Shown here in pieces: positions 52,934-61,556 of a DNA stretch of 64,000 bases; within the stretch, counting starts at the first letter, position 1; every line of letters begins with the position of its first letter. Position numbers and translations under genes: made by a program. Origin of the DNA: Pseudomonas monsensis (GTDB taxonomy: Bacteria; Pseudomonadota; Gammaproteobacteria; Pseudomonadales; Pseudomonadaceae); assembly GCF_014268495.2 (NCBI RefSeq), contig NZ_CP077087.1, positions 186,001 to 250,000 on the forward strand, given 5' to 3'. The notes under the pieces are model-generated. The model searched no databases, was not told the DNA's origin, and saw only the letters and a list, made by a program, of their open reading frames with translations.

Positions 52934-53467
52934 CTAGTTGTGGATAAGTTCTGCGGCAATCGCCGCCAGATCGTCAAAAATCAGAGTGCCAACCGGCAGG
53001 GTTTTGCCCTGAGTCTTTGCGCCTTTTCCGGTCTTTACCAAAACTGGCTGTGAATCGACGGCTTTGGCGGCCTCCAGGTCACCAAGGCTGTCGCCGACGA
53101 ACCAGACATTGGCCAGCTCGACGTTGTAATGCGCCGCGATGGTTTTCAACATTCCCGGTTTCGGCTTGCGGCAATCGCAACCTTCGTCCGGCCCATGCGG
53201 GCAATACACGATCAAACCGACTTCACCGCCCTGCTCCGCCACGAGCGTACGCAGGCGCGCGTGCATGGCGTCGAGGGTGGTGAGGTCGTAGTAGCCGCGA
53301 GCAATGCCCGACTGGTTGGTGGCCACCGCCACCGTCCAGCCGGCCTTGCTCAACTGCGCAATCGCCTCGATCGAGCCGGGCAGCGGAATCCACTCCTCTA
53401 CCGACTTGATGTAAGCGTCGGAGTCGTAATTGATCACTCCGTCCCGATCGAGAATCAGCAGTTTCAA
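52934..53467 (-). CDS. gmhB: D-glycero-beta-D-manno-heptose-1,7-bisphosphate 7-phosphatase
   Basis: The 177-residue HAD phosphatase has the nucleophile motif 'LDRDGVINYD' near residue 6, 'TNQSGIARG' near 50, the zinc loop 'CPHGPDEGCDCRKPKPGM' near 91, and 'FVGDSLGDLEAA' near 125. It makes ADP-heptose precursor for LPS core. The start is TTG at 53467, where family members begin MKLLILDRDG, 10 bp after glyS. The longer open frame overlaps glyS and was rejected. Confidence 0.94.
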   Translation of the reverse strand: MKLLILDRDGVINYDSDAYIKSVEEWIPLPGSIEAIAQLSKAGWTVAVATNQSGIARGYYDLTTLDAMHARLRTLVAEQGGEVGLIVYCPHGPDEGCDCRKPKPGMLKTIAAHYNVELANVWFVGDSLGDLEAAKAVDSQPVLVKTGKGAKTQGKTLPVGTLIFDDLAAIAAELIHN

Positions 53468-53477
53468 CAGCAGTCCC

Positions 53478-55532
53478 TCAACCCAGCAGCGAAATGTCGG
53501 CAACACCCAGGAACAAGCCACGCAGACGCGCCAGCAGCGCATAGCGGTTGGCCCGGACCTTGGCGTCTTCGGCATTGACCATGACGGCGTCGAAGAACGC
53601 ATCCACCGGCTCGCGCAGGGCGGCCAGGCGAGCCAGCGATTCGTTGTACTGACGCGCGGCGGCCATTGGCTGCACCGCCTGATCCGCTTGCTGGATCGCC
53701 GAGTACAGCGAGAACTCGTTGGCGTTGTCGAAATACTTGGCCTCGACCACGGTCGGCACCGAGCCTTCGACTTTGCTCAACAGGTTCGACACACGCTTGT
53801 TCACCGCCGCCAGCGCTGCCGCTTCCGGCAGTTTGCGGAAGGCCTGCACCGCTTGCACACGCTGGTCGAAGTCCAGCGCCGAACCCGGCTTCAGGGCACG
53901 CACCGACAGGTAGGTCGCGACATCCACGCCTTCGTCTTCGTAACGCGCACGCAGACGGTCGAAGATGAATTCCAGCACCGACTCGTTGAGGCCGGCAGCC
54001 TTGACCTTGGCACCGAACGCAGTCACGGCGAAAGCCACGGCGTCGTTCAGGTCCAGATCGAGTTTTTTCTCGATCAGGATACGCAGCACACCCAATGCCG
54101 CACGACGCAGGGCATACGGGTCTTTGCTGCCGGTCGGCAGCATGCCGATACCGAAGATACCGACCAGGGTGTCGAGCTTGTCAGCGATCGCAACGGCGGC
54201 ACCGGTCAGGGTTGCCGGCAGCTCAGCACCGGCACCACGTGGCATGTATTGCTCGTTGAGGGCCAGCGCGACGTCTTCCGGCTCGTTGTCGTTCAGTGCG
54301 TAGTAGTAACCGGCGACACCTTGCATCTCCGGGAACTCGCCGACCATTTCGGTGGCCAGGTCGCACTTCGACAGCAGACCCGCACGAGCGGCCCACGAAG
54401 CGTTGCCGCCAATGCGCGCGGCGATGTACGCAGCCAGTTTGGAAACGCGCTCGGCCTTGTCGTAGACGCTGCCGAGTTTTTCCTGGAACACCACGTTCTT
54501 CAGGCGATCATTGAAGGCTTCGAGCTTCTGCTTCTTGTCTTGCTTGAAGAAGAACTCGGCGTCGGTCAGGCGTGGGCGCACCACCTTCTCATTACCGGCG
54601 ATGATCTGCTGCGGGTCTTTGCTTTCGATGTTGGCCACAGTGATGAAACGTGGCAGCAACTTGCCGTCGGCATCCAGCAGGCAGAAGTACTTCTGGTTGT
54701 CCTGCATGGTGGTGATCAGTGCTTCTTGCGGCACATCGAGGAAACGTTCCTCGAACGAGCACACCAGCGGCACCGGCCATTCAACCAGGGCGGTCACTTC
54801 GTCGAGCAGTGCTGGCGGAACGATTGCCGTGCCTTCCTGACGGGTGGCCAGTTCTTCGGTGCGCTTGCTGATGATTTCGCGACGCTCGTTGGCGTCGGCC
54901 AATACATAAGCGGCACGCAGGTCAGCGAGATAGCTCGACGGCGAACCGATGCGCACGCTTTCCGGGTGGTGGAAACGGTGACCACGGGAGTCACGGCCAG
55001 CCTTTTGCGCGAGGATGGTGCAGTCGATGACCTGGTCGCCGAGCAGCATCACCAGCCACTGGGTCGGACGCACGAACTCTTCCTTGCGCGCACCCCAACG
55101 CATGCGTTTCGGGATCGGCAGGTCGTTCAGCGAATCTTCGACGATGGTTGGCAGCAGACTTGCGGTCGGCTTGCCGGCGATGTTCTGGCTGTAGCGCAGT
55201 TTCGGACCGCTCTGGTCGATTTCGCTCAGCTCGACGCCGCACTTCTTGGCAAAGCCCAGTGCCGCTTGAGTCGGGTTGCCTTCAGCGTCGAACGCCGCCT
55301 GACGTGGCGGGCCGTCGAGGTTGATGCTGCGATCCGGCTGCTGGGTGGCCAATGCGGTGATCAGCACAGCCAGACGACGCGGCGCGGCGAAGACGGTTTT
55401 GGTTTCGTAGCTCAGACCTGCCGCTTGCAGGCCCTTGTCGATACCGGCGAGGAACGCTTCAGCCAAGGTATTCAGGGCTTTCGGTGGCAGTTCTTCGGTG
55501 CCCAGTTCAACCAGAAAATCTTGCGCACTCAT
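53478..55532 (-). CDS. glyS: Glycyl-tRNA synthetase beta subunit
   Basis: The 684-residue subunit begins 'MSAQDFLVELGTEELPPKAL', the signature of the beta chain, and ends with a DALR-like tRNA-binding helical domain. With GlyQ it charges tRNA-Gly. It overlaps glyQ's stop by 4 bp (ATGA). Confidence 0.97.
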   Translation of the reverse strand: MSAQDFLVELGTEELPPKALNTLAEAFLAGIDKGLQAAGLSYETKTVFAAPRRLAVLITALATQQPDRSINLDGPPRQAAFDAEGNPTQAALGFAKKCGVELSEIDQSGPKLRYSQNIAGKPTASLLPTIVEDSLNDLPIPKRMRWGARKEEFVRPTQWLVMLLGDQVIDCTILAQKAGRDSRGHRFHHPESVRIGSPSSYLADLRAAYVLADANERREIISKRTEELATRQEGTAIVPPALLDEVTALVEWPVPLVCSFEERFLDVPQEALITTMQDNQKYFCLLDADGKLLPRFITVANIESKDPQQIIAGNEKVVRPRLTDAEFFFKQDKKQKLEAFNDRLKNVVFQEKLGSVYDKAERVSKLAAYIAARIGGNASWAARAGLLSKCDLATEMVGEFPEMQGVAGYYYALNDNEPEDVALALNEQYMPRGAGAELPATLTGAAVAIADKLDTLVGIFGIGMLPTGSKDPYALRRAALGVLRILIEKKLDLDLNDAVAFAVTAFGAKVKAAGLNESVLEFIFDRLRARYEDEGVDVATYLSVRALKPGSALDFDQRVQAVQAFRKLPEAAALAAVNKRVSNLLSKVEGSVPTVVEAKYFDNANEFSLYSAIQQADQAVQPMAAARQYNESLARLAALREPVDAFFDAVMVNAEDAKVRANRYALLARLRGLFLGVADISLLG

Positions 55533-56482
55533 TGTGCAGCCTCCAGCTTGGCCAGTACTTCGTCACGCAGGTCCGGGGTCGCCATCGGGAAGCCCAGCTT
55601 GGCGCGTGCCAGCAGGTAGGCTTGCGCAACGGAACGCGCCAGGGTGCGCACGCGCAGAATGTATTGCTGACGCGCAGTCACCGAGATCGCCCGGCGCGCA
55701 TCCAGCAGGTTGAAGGTGTGCGACGCCTTCAGGACCATTTCGTAGCTTGGCAACGGCAGCGGCTGGTCGAGCTCGATCAGGCGCTTGGCTTCGCTTTCAT
55801 AGAAGTCGAACAGTTCGAACAGTTTGTCGACGTTGGCGTGTTCGAAGTTGTAGGTGGACTGCTCCACTTCGTTCTGGTGGAACACGTCGCCGTAGGTCAC
55901 TTTGCCGAACGGACCGTCAGCCCAGACCAGGTCGTAGACCGAATCCACGCCTTGCAGGTACATGGCCAGACGCTCGAGACCGTAAGTGATCTCGCCGGTT
56001 ACCGGGTAGCACTCGATGCCGCCCGCTTGCTGGAAGTAAGTGAACTGAGTCACTTCCATGCCGTTGAGCCAGACTTCCCAGCCCAGACCCCAGGCGCCGA
56101 GGGTCGGCGATTCCCAGTTGTCTTCGACGAAGCGGATGTCGTGGACCAGCGGGTCCAGGCCGACATGCTTGAGGGAGCCCAGGTACAGTTCCTGGAAGTT
56201 GTCCGGGTTCGGCTTCAGGACTACCTGGAACTGGTAGTAGTGCTGCAGACGGTTCGGGTTTTCGCCGTAACGGCCGTCAGTTGGACGGCGGCTTGGCTGC
56301 ACGTAAGCGGCGTTCCAGGTTTCCGGGCCGATGGCGCGGAGGAAGGTCGCGGTGTGGAAAGTGCCGGCGCCTACTTCCATATCGTAGGGCTGAAGTACCA
56401 CGCAACCTTGCTCGGCCCAGTATTGCTGGAGCGCGAGGATCAAGTCTTGGAAGGTACGCACGGCTGGCGTAGGCTGGCTCAC
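55529..56482 (-). CDS. glyQ: Glycyl-tRNA synthetase alpha subunit
   Basis: The 317-residue class II synthetase has 'GCVVLQPYDMEVGAGTFHTATFLRAIGPE' near 27, 'YVQPSRRPTDGRYGENPNR' and 'EITYGLERLAMYLQGVDSVYDL'. It uses GTG at 56482 as start (family start MSQPTPAVRTFQDLI); the 44 upstream codons overlap the divergent promoter and are not conserved in kind. The glyQ and tag genes are divergent, 81 bp apart. Confidence 0.97.
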   Translation of the reverse strand: MSQPTPAVRTFQDLILALQQYWAEQGCVVLQPYDMEVGAGTFHTATFLRAIGPETWNAAYVQPSRRPTDGRYGENPNRLQHYYQFQVVLKPNPDNFQELYLGSLKHVGLDPLVHDIRFVEDNWESPTLGAWGLGWEVWLNGMEVTQFTYFQQAGGIECYPVTGEITYGLERLAMYLQGVDSVYDLVWADGPFGKVTYGDVFHQNEVEQSTYNFEHANVDKLFELFDFYESEAKRLIELDQPLPLPSYEMVLKASHTFNLLDARRAISVTARQQYILRVRTLARSVAQAYLLARAKLGFPMATPDLRDEVLAKLEAAQ

Positions 56483-56563
56483 GAAATTCACCTGTTTCTT
56501 GGGCTGCGATTTAAAGAGCGGGAGTATACCCGATTCATTGCTGCGCACGCCCCCTGGAGCCTT

Positions 56564-57121
56564 ATGCCACGCTGCTTTTGGTGTACCGAAGATCCGTTGT
56601 ACATGGCTTATCACGACCAGGAGTGGGGCACGCCGCTACGCGATGCGCAGGGTTTGTTCGAGTTGCTTTTGCTCGAAGGGTTCCAGGCCGGGCTGTCCTG
56701 GATCACCGTGCTGCGCAAACGCGAGCGTTATCGCGAAGTGTTGTTCGGCTTTGACGTACAACGCGTGGCGCAGATGAGCGACGCCGAAATCGACGAATTG
56801 ATGCTCGACCCCGGGATCATCCGCAACCGCCTCAAGCTCAATGCCGCCCGGCGCAATGCCCAGGCCTGGCTGGCGCTGGAGGACCCGGTGGCGTTTCTCT
56901 GGTCGTTCGTTGGCGGCCAACCGATCATCAATCACTTCAAGGATCGCAGCGAAGTTCCGGCGATCACCCCCGAAGCGCTGGCGATGAGCAAAGGCCTGAA
57001 AAAGGCCGGGTTCACATTCGTCGGCCCGACCATTTGCTACGCGTTGATGCAGGCCTCGGGCATGGTCATGGATCACACTCAGGATTGCGACCGCTACGCG
57101 CAGCTCGCCAACGGCGGTTAG
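56564..57121 (+). CDS. tag: DNA-3-methyladenine glycosylase I
   Basis: The 185-residue repair enzyme begins MPRCFWCTEDPLYMAYHDQEWG with the zinc Cys and His residues, and carries 'LLLEGFQAGLSWITVLRKRERY', 'IIRNRLKLNAARRNAQAWL' and the C-terminal 'FVGPTICYALMQASGMVMDHTQDCDR'. It removes 3-methyladenine. The ATG at 56564 has GGAG six bases before. A long upstream open frame runs antisense to glyQ and was rejected. Confidence 0.95.
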   Translation: MPRCFWCTEDPLYMAYHDQEWGTPLRDAQGLFELLLLEGFQAGLSWITVLRKRERYREVLFGFDVQRVAQMSDAEIDELMLDPGIIRNRLKLNAARRNAQAWLALEDPVAFLWSFVGGQPIINHFKDRSEVPAITPEALAMSKGLKKAGFTFVGPTICYALMQASGMVMDHTQDCDRYAQLANGG

Positions 57122-57161
57122 AATGGCCGCCTCGCGCACAGCACAAGATCAGGAGTGACCT

Positions 57162-58049
57162 GTGGAAAAGTTTAAAGGCGCCTTGCTGGTAGGCGCTCTG
57201 CGGCTGTTTGCCCTGCTGCCATGGCGGGCCGTGCAGGCCGTCGGTTCGGCAATCGGCTGGATCATGTGGAAAACCCCCAACCGTTCCCGCGACGTGGTGC
57301 GGATCAACCTCGCCAAATGTTTTCCACAGATGGATGCGGCCGAACGTGAGCGTCTGGTCGGCCAGAGCCTGAAAGACATCGGCAAGTCGCTGACCGAAAG
57401 CGCCTGCGCGTGGATCTGGCCGGCACAGCGCTCCATTGATCTGGTGCGCGAAGTCGAAGGCCTCGACATTCTCAAGGACGCATTGGCCTCGGGCAAAGGC
57501 GTGGTCGGCATCACCAGCCACCTGGGCAACTGGGAAGTGCTCAACCACTTCTATTGCAGCCAGTGCAAACCGATCATTTTTTATCGTCCACCGAAGCTCA
57601 AGGCTGTGGATGAATTGCTGCGCAAGCAGCGTGTGCAACTGGGCAACAAAGTCGCCGCCTCCACCAAGGAAGGCATCCTCAGTGTGATCAAGGAAGTGCG
57701 CAAAGGTGGTGCAGTGGGCATTCCGGCTGACCCGGAACCGGCCGAATCCGCCGGGATCTTCGTGCCGTTCTTTGCCACGCAGGCGCTGACCAGCAAGTTC
57801 GTGCCAAACATGTTGGCTGGCGGCAAAGCCGTTGGCGTGTTCCTGCATGCGCTGCGCCTGCCTGACGGCTCTGGCTACAAAGTGATCCTCGAAGCCGCGC
57901 CCGAAGCCATGTACAGCACCGATACCGCCGAGTCTTGCGCAGCGATGAGTAAAGTCGTCGAGCGTTACGTGGCGGCGTACCCGAGCCAGTACATGTGGAG
58001 CATGAAGCGCTTCAAGAAACGTCCGCCGGGCGAAGAGCGCTGGTATTGA
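57162..58049 (+). CDS. Lipid A biosynthesis lauroyl/myristoyl acyltransferase family protein
   Basis: The 295-residue membrane enzyme has an N-terminal anchor ('GALLVGALRLFALLPWRAVQ'), the H-X4-E motif HLGNWE near residue 123, 'YRPPKLKAVDELLRKQR' and 'AVGIPADPEPAESAGIFVPFFA'. These mark the LpxL/HtrB family, which adds secondary acyl chains to lipid A. The start is GTG at 57162 after AGGAG. P. aeruginosa has such a gene at the same place (PA0011). It is 40 bp after tag. Confidence 0.9.
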   Translation: MEKFKGALLVGALRLFALLPWRAVQAVGSAIGWIMWKTPNRSRDVVRINLAKCFPQMDAAERERLVGQSLKDIGKSLTESACAWIWPAQRSIDLVREVEGLDILKDALASGKGVVGITSHLGNWEVLNHFYCSQCKPIIFYRPPKLKAVDELLRKQRVQLGNKVAASTKEGILSVIKEVRKGGAVGIPADPEPAESAGIFVPFFATQALTSKFVPNMLAGGKAVGVFLHALRLPDGSGYKVILEAAPEAMYSTDTAESCAAMSKVVERYVAAYPSQYMWSMKRFKKRPPGEERWY

Positions 58050-58065
58050 GCTGATTGGCATGTTC

Positions 58066-58097
58066 TGTGGATAACCTCACTGCCGAGGTTATCCACA
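58066..58097. promoter_or_regulatory. Inverted pair of perfect DnaA boxes
   Basis: TGTGGATAACCTC and GAGGTTATCCACA form a perfect 13-bp inverted repeat with a 6-nt loop (ACTGCC), each arm containing one perfect DnaA 9-mer. It lies 26 bp before the PilZ gene and 17 bp after the acyltransferase stop. No T-run follows, so a plain intrinsic terminator is unlikely; a DnaA-binding or regulatory site is inferred. Confidence 0.7.
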
Positions 58098-58122
58098 ACC
58101 GTTCATCAAAGGGCGCAACAAG

Positions 58123-58362
58123 ATGTCCGAACACCGCAAATCGTTTCGCATCAAGATCACTCACGACAGCTTCGGCGAATGCCTCGGCCAGACGCGCAAC
58201 CTCACGCCTACCGGCGTGTATGTGCAGCATCCGCGGCTGGCGTCGTTGCCCAAAGGCGCAGTGGTTTACGGACAGGTGCAGGGTTTACCCACAGGTGCGC
58301 CACGGGTGCGCATGGAAGTGGTGACGGTGGATGCCGAGGGTATCGGTCTTCGCTACCTCTGA
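58123..58362 (+). CDS. PilZ-domain protein (c-di-GMP binding family)
   Basis: The 79-residue protein is a lone PilZ domain: 'EHRKSFRIKI' supplies the Arg residues and 'NLTPTGVYV' is the (D/N)xSxxG-type stretch, with T in the S place. It would bind cyclic di-GMP or act as a degenerate PilZ. It follows the acyltransferase, as PA0012 follows PA0011 in P. aeruginosa. A good ATG with 'GGGCGCAACAAG' ahead starts it. Confidence 0.85.
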   Translation: MSEHRKSFRIKITHDSFGECLGQTRNLTPTGVYVQHPRLASLPKGAVVYGQVQGLPTGAPRVRMEVVTVDAEGIGLRYL

Positions 58363-58363
58363 T

Positions 58364-58678
58364 TTATTGCGCCTGACGATCGAGCTTTTTCAAAAACACC
58401 GCCATTTCCTTCTCGGCCTGCTTGTCGCCATGAACGCGAGCTGCTTCCAGACCTTGTTCCCACGCCTGCCGCGCAGCGGCGTGATCGCCCAGCGCCAGGT
58501 GTGCCTTGCCCAACAGTTTCCAGGCCGCCGAGTACTTTGGATCGAAGCCGACACAGCGCTCAAAGTGCTCGGCAGCCTTGGCATTTTCCCCAAGATCCAG
58601 ATAGCCCTTGCCCAGGCCGAAGCGCAGCAAGGAGTTATCCACACCCTTGGCGAGCATTTTTTCCAGGGATTCGAGCAT
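58364..58678 (-). CDS. Small TPR protein
   Basis: The 104-residue helical protein has TPR motifs: 'LLRFGLGKGYLDLGENAKAAEHFERCVGFDP' (about 17-47) and 'SAAWKLLGKAHLALGDHAAARQAWEQGLEAA' (about 50-80). The start MLESLEKMLAKG at 58678 has little upstream support. It converges on the PilZ gene, with one base between their ends. It is probably a protein-interaction adaptor; the function is unknown. Confidence 0.8.
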   Translation of the reverse strand: MLESLEKMLAKGVDNSLLRFGLGKGYLDLGENAKAAEHFERCVGFDPKYSAAWKLLGKAHLALGDHAAARQAWEQGLEAARVHGDKQAEKEMAVFLKKLDRQAQ

Positions 58679-58724
58679 CGGTGGATTCCTTTTCTGCTGT
58701 GTCAGGGAAGATCTGTGGCGCTGT

Positions 58725-58818
58725 CATCGCTGGCAAGCCAGCTCCCACAGGGTTCTCGGGTGCACATCACATTTGTGAACAACCAAAAAACCTGTGGGAG
58801 CTGGCTTGCCAGCGATGG
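58725..58818. repeat. REP doublet (REPIN-like)
   Basis: CATCGCTGGCAAGCCAGCTC and GAGCTGGCTTGCCAGCGATG are perfect inverted copies separated by about 55 bp, each beside 'ccacagg/cctgtgg'. It lies between the TPR gene and trkA. Confidence 0.88.
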
Positions 58819-58846
58819 GGCCAATGAAGGCAACGCTCATTCCGGA

Positions 58847-60223
58847 TCAGAAGAAGCTCAACCCCACATGAAACAGCTTCTCCACATCGCGAATATGCTT
58901 TTTATCCACAAGGAACAGGATCACATGGTCGCCCGCTTCGATCACCGTGTCATCGTGGGCGATGATCACCTGTTCGTTGCGGATGACCGCGCCGATGGTG
59001 GTGCCCGGTGGCAGGCCGATCTTCTCGATCGGTTTGCCAATTACCTTGCTCGACTTCGCATCACCGTGGGCAATCGCCTCGATGGCTTCCGCAGCACCGC
59101 GACGCAGTGAGTGCACACTGACGATATCGCCACGGCGCACGTGCGCCAGCAAGGTGCCGATGGTCGCAAGCTGCGGGCTGATGGCGATGTCGATGTCGCC
59201 GCCCTGAATCAGATCGACGTAGGCCGGATTGTTGATGATCGTCATCACCTTCTTCGCCCCCAGCCGTTTGGCCAGCAACGACGACATGATGTTGGCTTCG
59301 TCATCGTTGGTCAGCGCGAGGAAAATGTCGGCGTCGGCGATGTTCTCTTCCAGCAGCAGGTCGCGGTCGGAAGCGCTGCCCTGCAACACCACGGTGCTGT
59401 CGAGGGTGTCGGAGAGATAGCGGCAACGTGCCGGGCTCATCTCGATGATCTTCACCTGATAACGGCTTTCGATGGCCTCGGCCAGGCGTTCGCCAATCTG
59501 CCCGCCGCCAGCAATGACAATGCGTTTGTAGGTTTCGTCGAGGCGGCGCATTTCGCTCATGACCGCGCGAATATTCTCACGGGCGGCGATGAAGAAGACT
59601 TCATCATCCGCTTCGATCACCGTGTCGCCTTGCGGCAGGATCGGTCGGTCACGGCGGAAAATCGCTGCCACGCGAGTCTCGACATTTGGCATGTGCTCGC
59701 GCAACTGCCGCAGTTGCTGACCCACCAACGGCCCGCCGTAATAGGCGCGCACTGCCACCAGTTGCGCCGCGCCTTCGGCGAAGTCGATCACCTGTAACGC
59801 ACCGGGGTGCTGGATCAGGCGCTTGATGTAGTTAGTCACCACTTGCTCGGGGCTGATCAGCACGTCGACCGGGATCGCTTCGTTCTGGAACAACTGCTCC
59901 TCGCGATTGAGGTAGGACGCTTCGCGCACCCGGGCGATCTTGGTCGGGGTGTGGAACAACGTGTGGGCAACCTGGCAGGCGACCATGTTGGTCTCGTCGC
60001 TGTTGGTCACCGCCACCAGCATGTCGGCATCGTCGGCGCCGGCCTGACGCAGCACCGACGGCAGCGAGCCCCGGCCCTGCACGGTGCGGATGTCGAGGCG
60101 GTCGCCGAGGTCGCGCAGGCGCTCGCCGTCAGTGTCGACCACCGTGATGTCGTTGGCCTCGCTGGCCAAATGCTCGGCCAGCGAACCGCCGACCTGTCCC
60201 GCACCGAGGATGATGATTTTCAT
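58847..60223 (-). CDS. trkA: Trk potassium uptake regulator TrkA
   Basis: The 458-residue cytoplasmic regulator has two RCK units, each a Rossmann domain plus TrkA-C domain. The first begins 'IIILGAGQVGGSLAEHLASEANDITVVDTD', the second 'IVIAGGGQIGERLAEAIESRYQVKIIEM' near 232. It binds NAD(H) and gates TrkH/TrkG. It is 22 bp after rsmB and probably on the same message. Confidence 0.96.
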   Translation of the reverse strand: MKIIILGAGQVGGSLAEHLASEANDITVVDTDGERLRDLGDRLDIRTVQGRGSLPSVLRQAGADDADMLVAVTNSDETNMVACQVAHTLFHTPTKIARVREASYLNREEQLFQNEAIPVDVLISPEQVVTNYIKRLIQHPGALQVIDFAEGAAQLVAVRAYYGGPLVGQQLRQLREHMPNVETRVAAIFRRDRPILPQGDTVIEADDEVFFIAARENIRAVMSEMRRLDETYKRIVIAGGGQIGERLAEAIESRYQVKIIEMSPARCRYLSDTLDSTVVLQGSASDRDLLLEENIADADIFLALTNDDEANIMSSLLAKRLGAKKVMTIINNPAYVDLIQGGDIDIAISPQLATIGTLLAHVRRGDIVSVHSLRRGAAEAIEAIAHGDAKSSKVIGKPIEKIGLPPGTTIGAVIRNEQVIIAHDDTVIEAGDHVILFLVDKKHIRDVEKLFHVGLSFF

Positions 60224-60245
60224 CCAGTCACTCCGTTGAATCCGT

Positions 60246-61556
60246 TTAGCCGCGCGCGGCAGCGATCTTGATCAGCTTGGCGTAGTAGAACCCGTCATGC
60301 CCACCCTGTTGGGCCAGCAATTGGCGACCATGGGGCTGTTTGATCCCGGCCGAGGTGGCCAGATCCAGTTCGCGGGCACCGGGCGTGCGCTCGAGGAACG
60401 CAGCGATGACTTCGGTGTTCTCGGTCGGCAAGGTCGAGCAGGTGGCGTACAGCAGGATGCCGCCGACTTCGAGGGTTTTCCACATGGCGTCGAGCAGTTC
60501 GCCTTGCAGTTGCGCGAGGGCGACGATGTCATCTGGCTGACGGGTCAGCTTGATGTCCGGGTGGCGGCGGATCACCCCGGTCGCCGAGCATGGCGCGTCG
60601 AGCAGGATGCGCTGGAACGGTTTGCCGTCCCACCATTTCGCCGTATCGCGGCCGTCGGCGGCGATCAGTTCGGCGTTTAGACCGAGGCGTTCAAGGTTTT
60701 CCTTAACGCGCACCAGACGCTTGGCTTCCAGATCCACCGCGACCACGCCGGTCAGCGCCGGTTCGGCTTCGAGGATGTGGCAAGTCTTGCCACCGGGCGC
60801 GCAGCAGGCGTCGAGCACGCGCTGGCCCGGCGCCAGATCAAGCAGATCGGCGGCCAGTTGTGCGGCCTCGTCCTGCACGCTGATCCAGCCCTCGGCGAAG
60901 CCCGGCAGGCTGCGTACATCGGCAGCGGATTCGAGGACGATGCCGTCGCGACTGTAGACGCATGGCGTCGCAGCAATGCCAGCGTCCGTCAGCAAACCGA
61001 GATAGGCGTCGCGGCTGTGATGGCGGCGATTGACCCGCAAAATCATCGGTGGGTGCGCGTTATTCGCCGCGCAGATGGCTTCCCACTGCTCCGGCCAGAA
61101 GGCCTTCAGGGATTTTTGCAGCCAGCGCGGATGAGCCGTGCGCACCACTGGGTCGCGCTCCAGTTCGGCGAAAATCGTCGCGCTTTCGCGCTGGGCATTG
61201 CGCAGCACGGCGTTGAGCAGGCCTTTGGCCCAAGGCTTTTTCAGCTTGTCGGCGCAACCGACGGTTTCGCCGATGGCGGCGTGGGCCGGCACGCGGGTGT
61301 AGAGCAATTGATAGAGACCGACCAGCAGCAGCGCCTCGACATCGGCATCCGCAGCTTTGAACGGCTTTTGCAGCAGCTTTTCGGCCAGCGCCGACAGGCG
61401 TGGTTGCCAGCGCGCGGTGCCGAACGCCAGATCCTGGGTGAAACCGCGATCGCGGTCTTCGACCTTGTCCAGTTGTGTCGGCAGCGAACTGTTCAGCGAA
61501 GCCTTGCCGCTGAGCACGGCGGCGAGTGCCTTGGCGGCGGCCAGACGCGGGTTCAT
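60246..61556 (-). CDS. rsmB: 16S rRNA m5C967 methyltransferase
   Basis: The 436-residue protein has an N-terminal NusB-like RNA-binding domain (about 1-130) and a SAM domain with 'VLDACCAPGGKTCHILE', 'DAPCSATGVIRRHPDIK' and 'YATCSTLPTENTEVI', the two catalytic cysteines. It methylates C967 of 16S rRNA. It overlaps fmt by 4 bp (ATGA). Confidence 0.96.
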   Translation of the reverse strand: MNPRLAAAKALAAVLSGKASLNSSLPTQLDKVEDRDRGFTQDLAFGTARWQPRLSALAEKLLQKPFKAADADVEALLLVGLYQLLYTRVPAHAAIGETVGCADKLKKPWAKGLLNAVLRNAQRESATIFAELERDPVVRTAHPRWLQKSLKAFWPEQWEAICAANNAHPPMILRVNRRHHSRDAYLGLLTDAGIAATPCVYSRDGIVLESAADVRSLPGFAEGWISVQDEAAQLAADLLDLAPGQRVLDACCAPGGKTCHILEAEPALTGVVAVDLEAKRLVRVKENLERLGLNAELIAADGRDTAKWWDGKPFQRILLDAPCSATGVIRRHPDIKLTRQPDDIVALAQLQGELLDAMWKTLEVGGILLYATCSTLPTENTEVIAAFLERTPGARELDLATSAGIKQPHGRQLLAQQGGHDGFYYAKLIKIAAARG

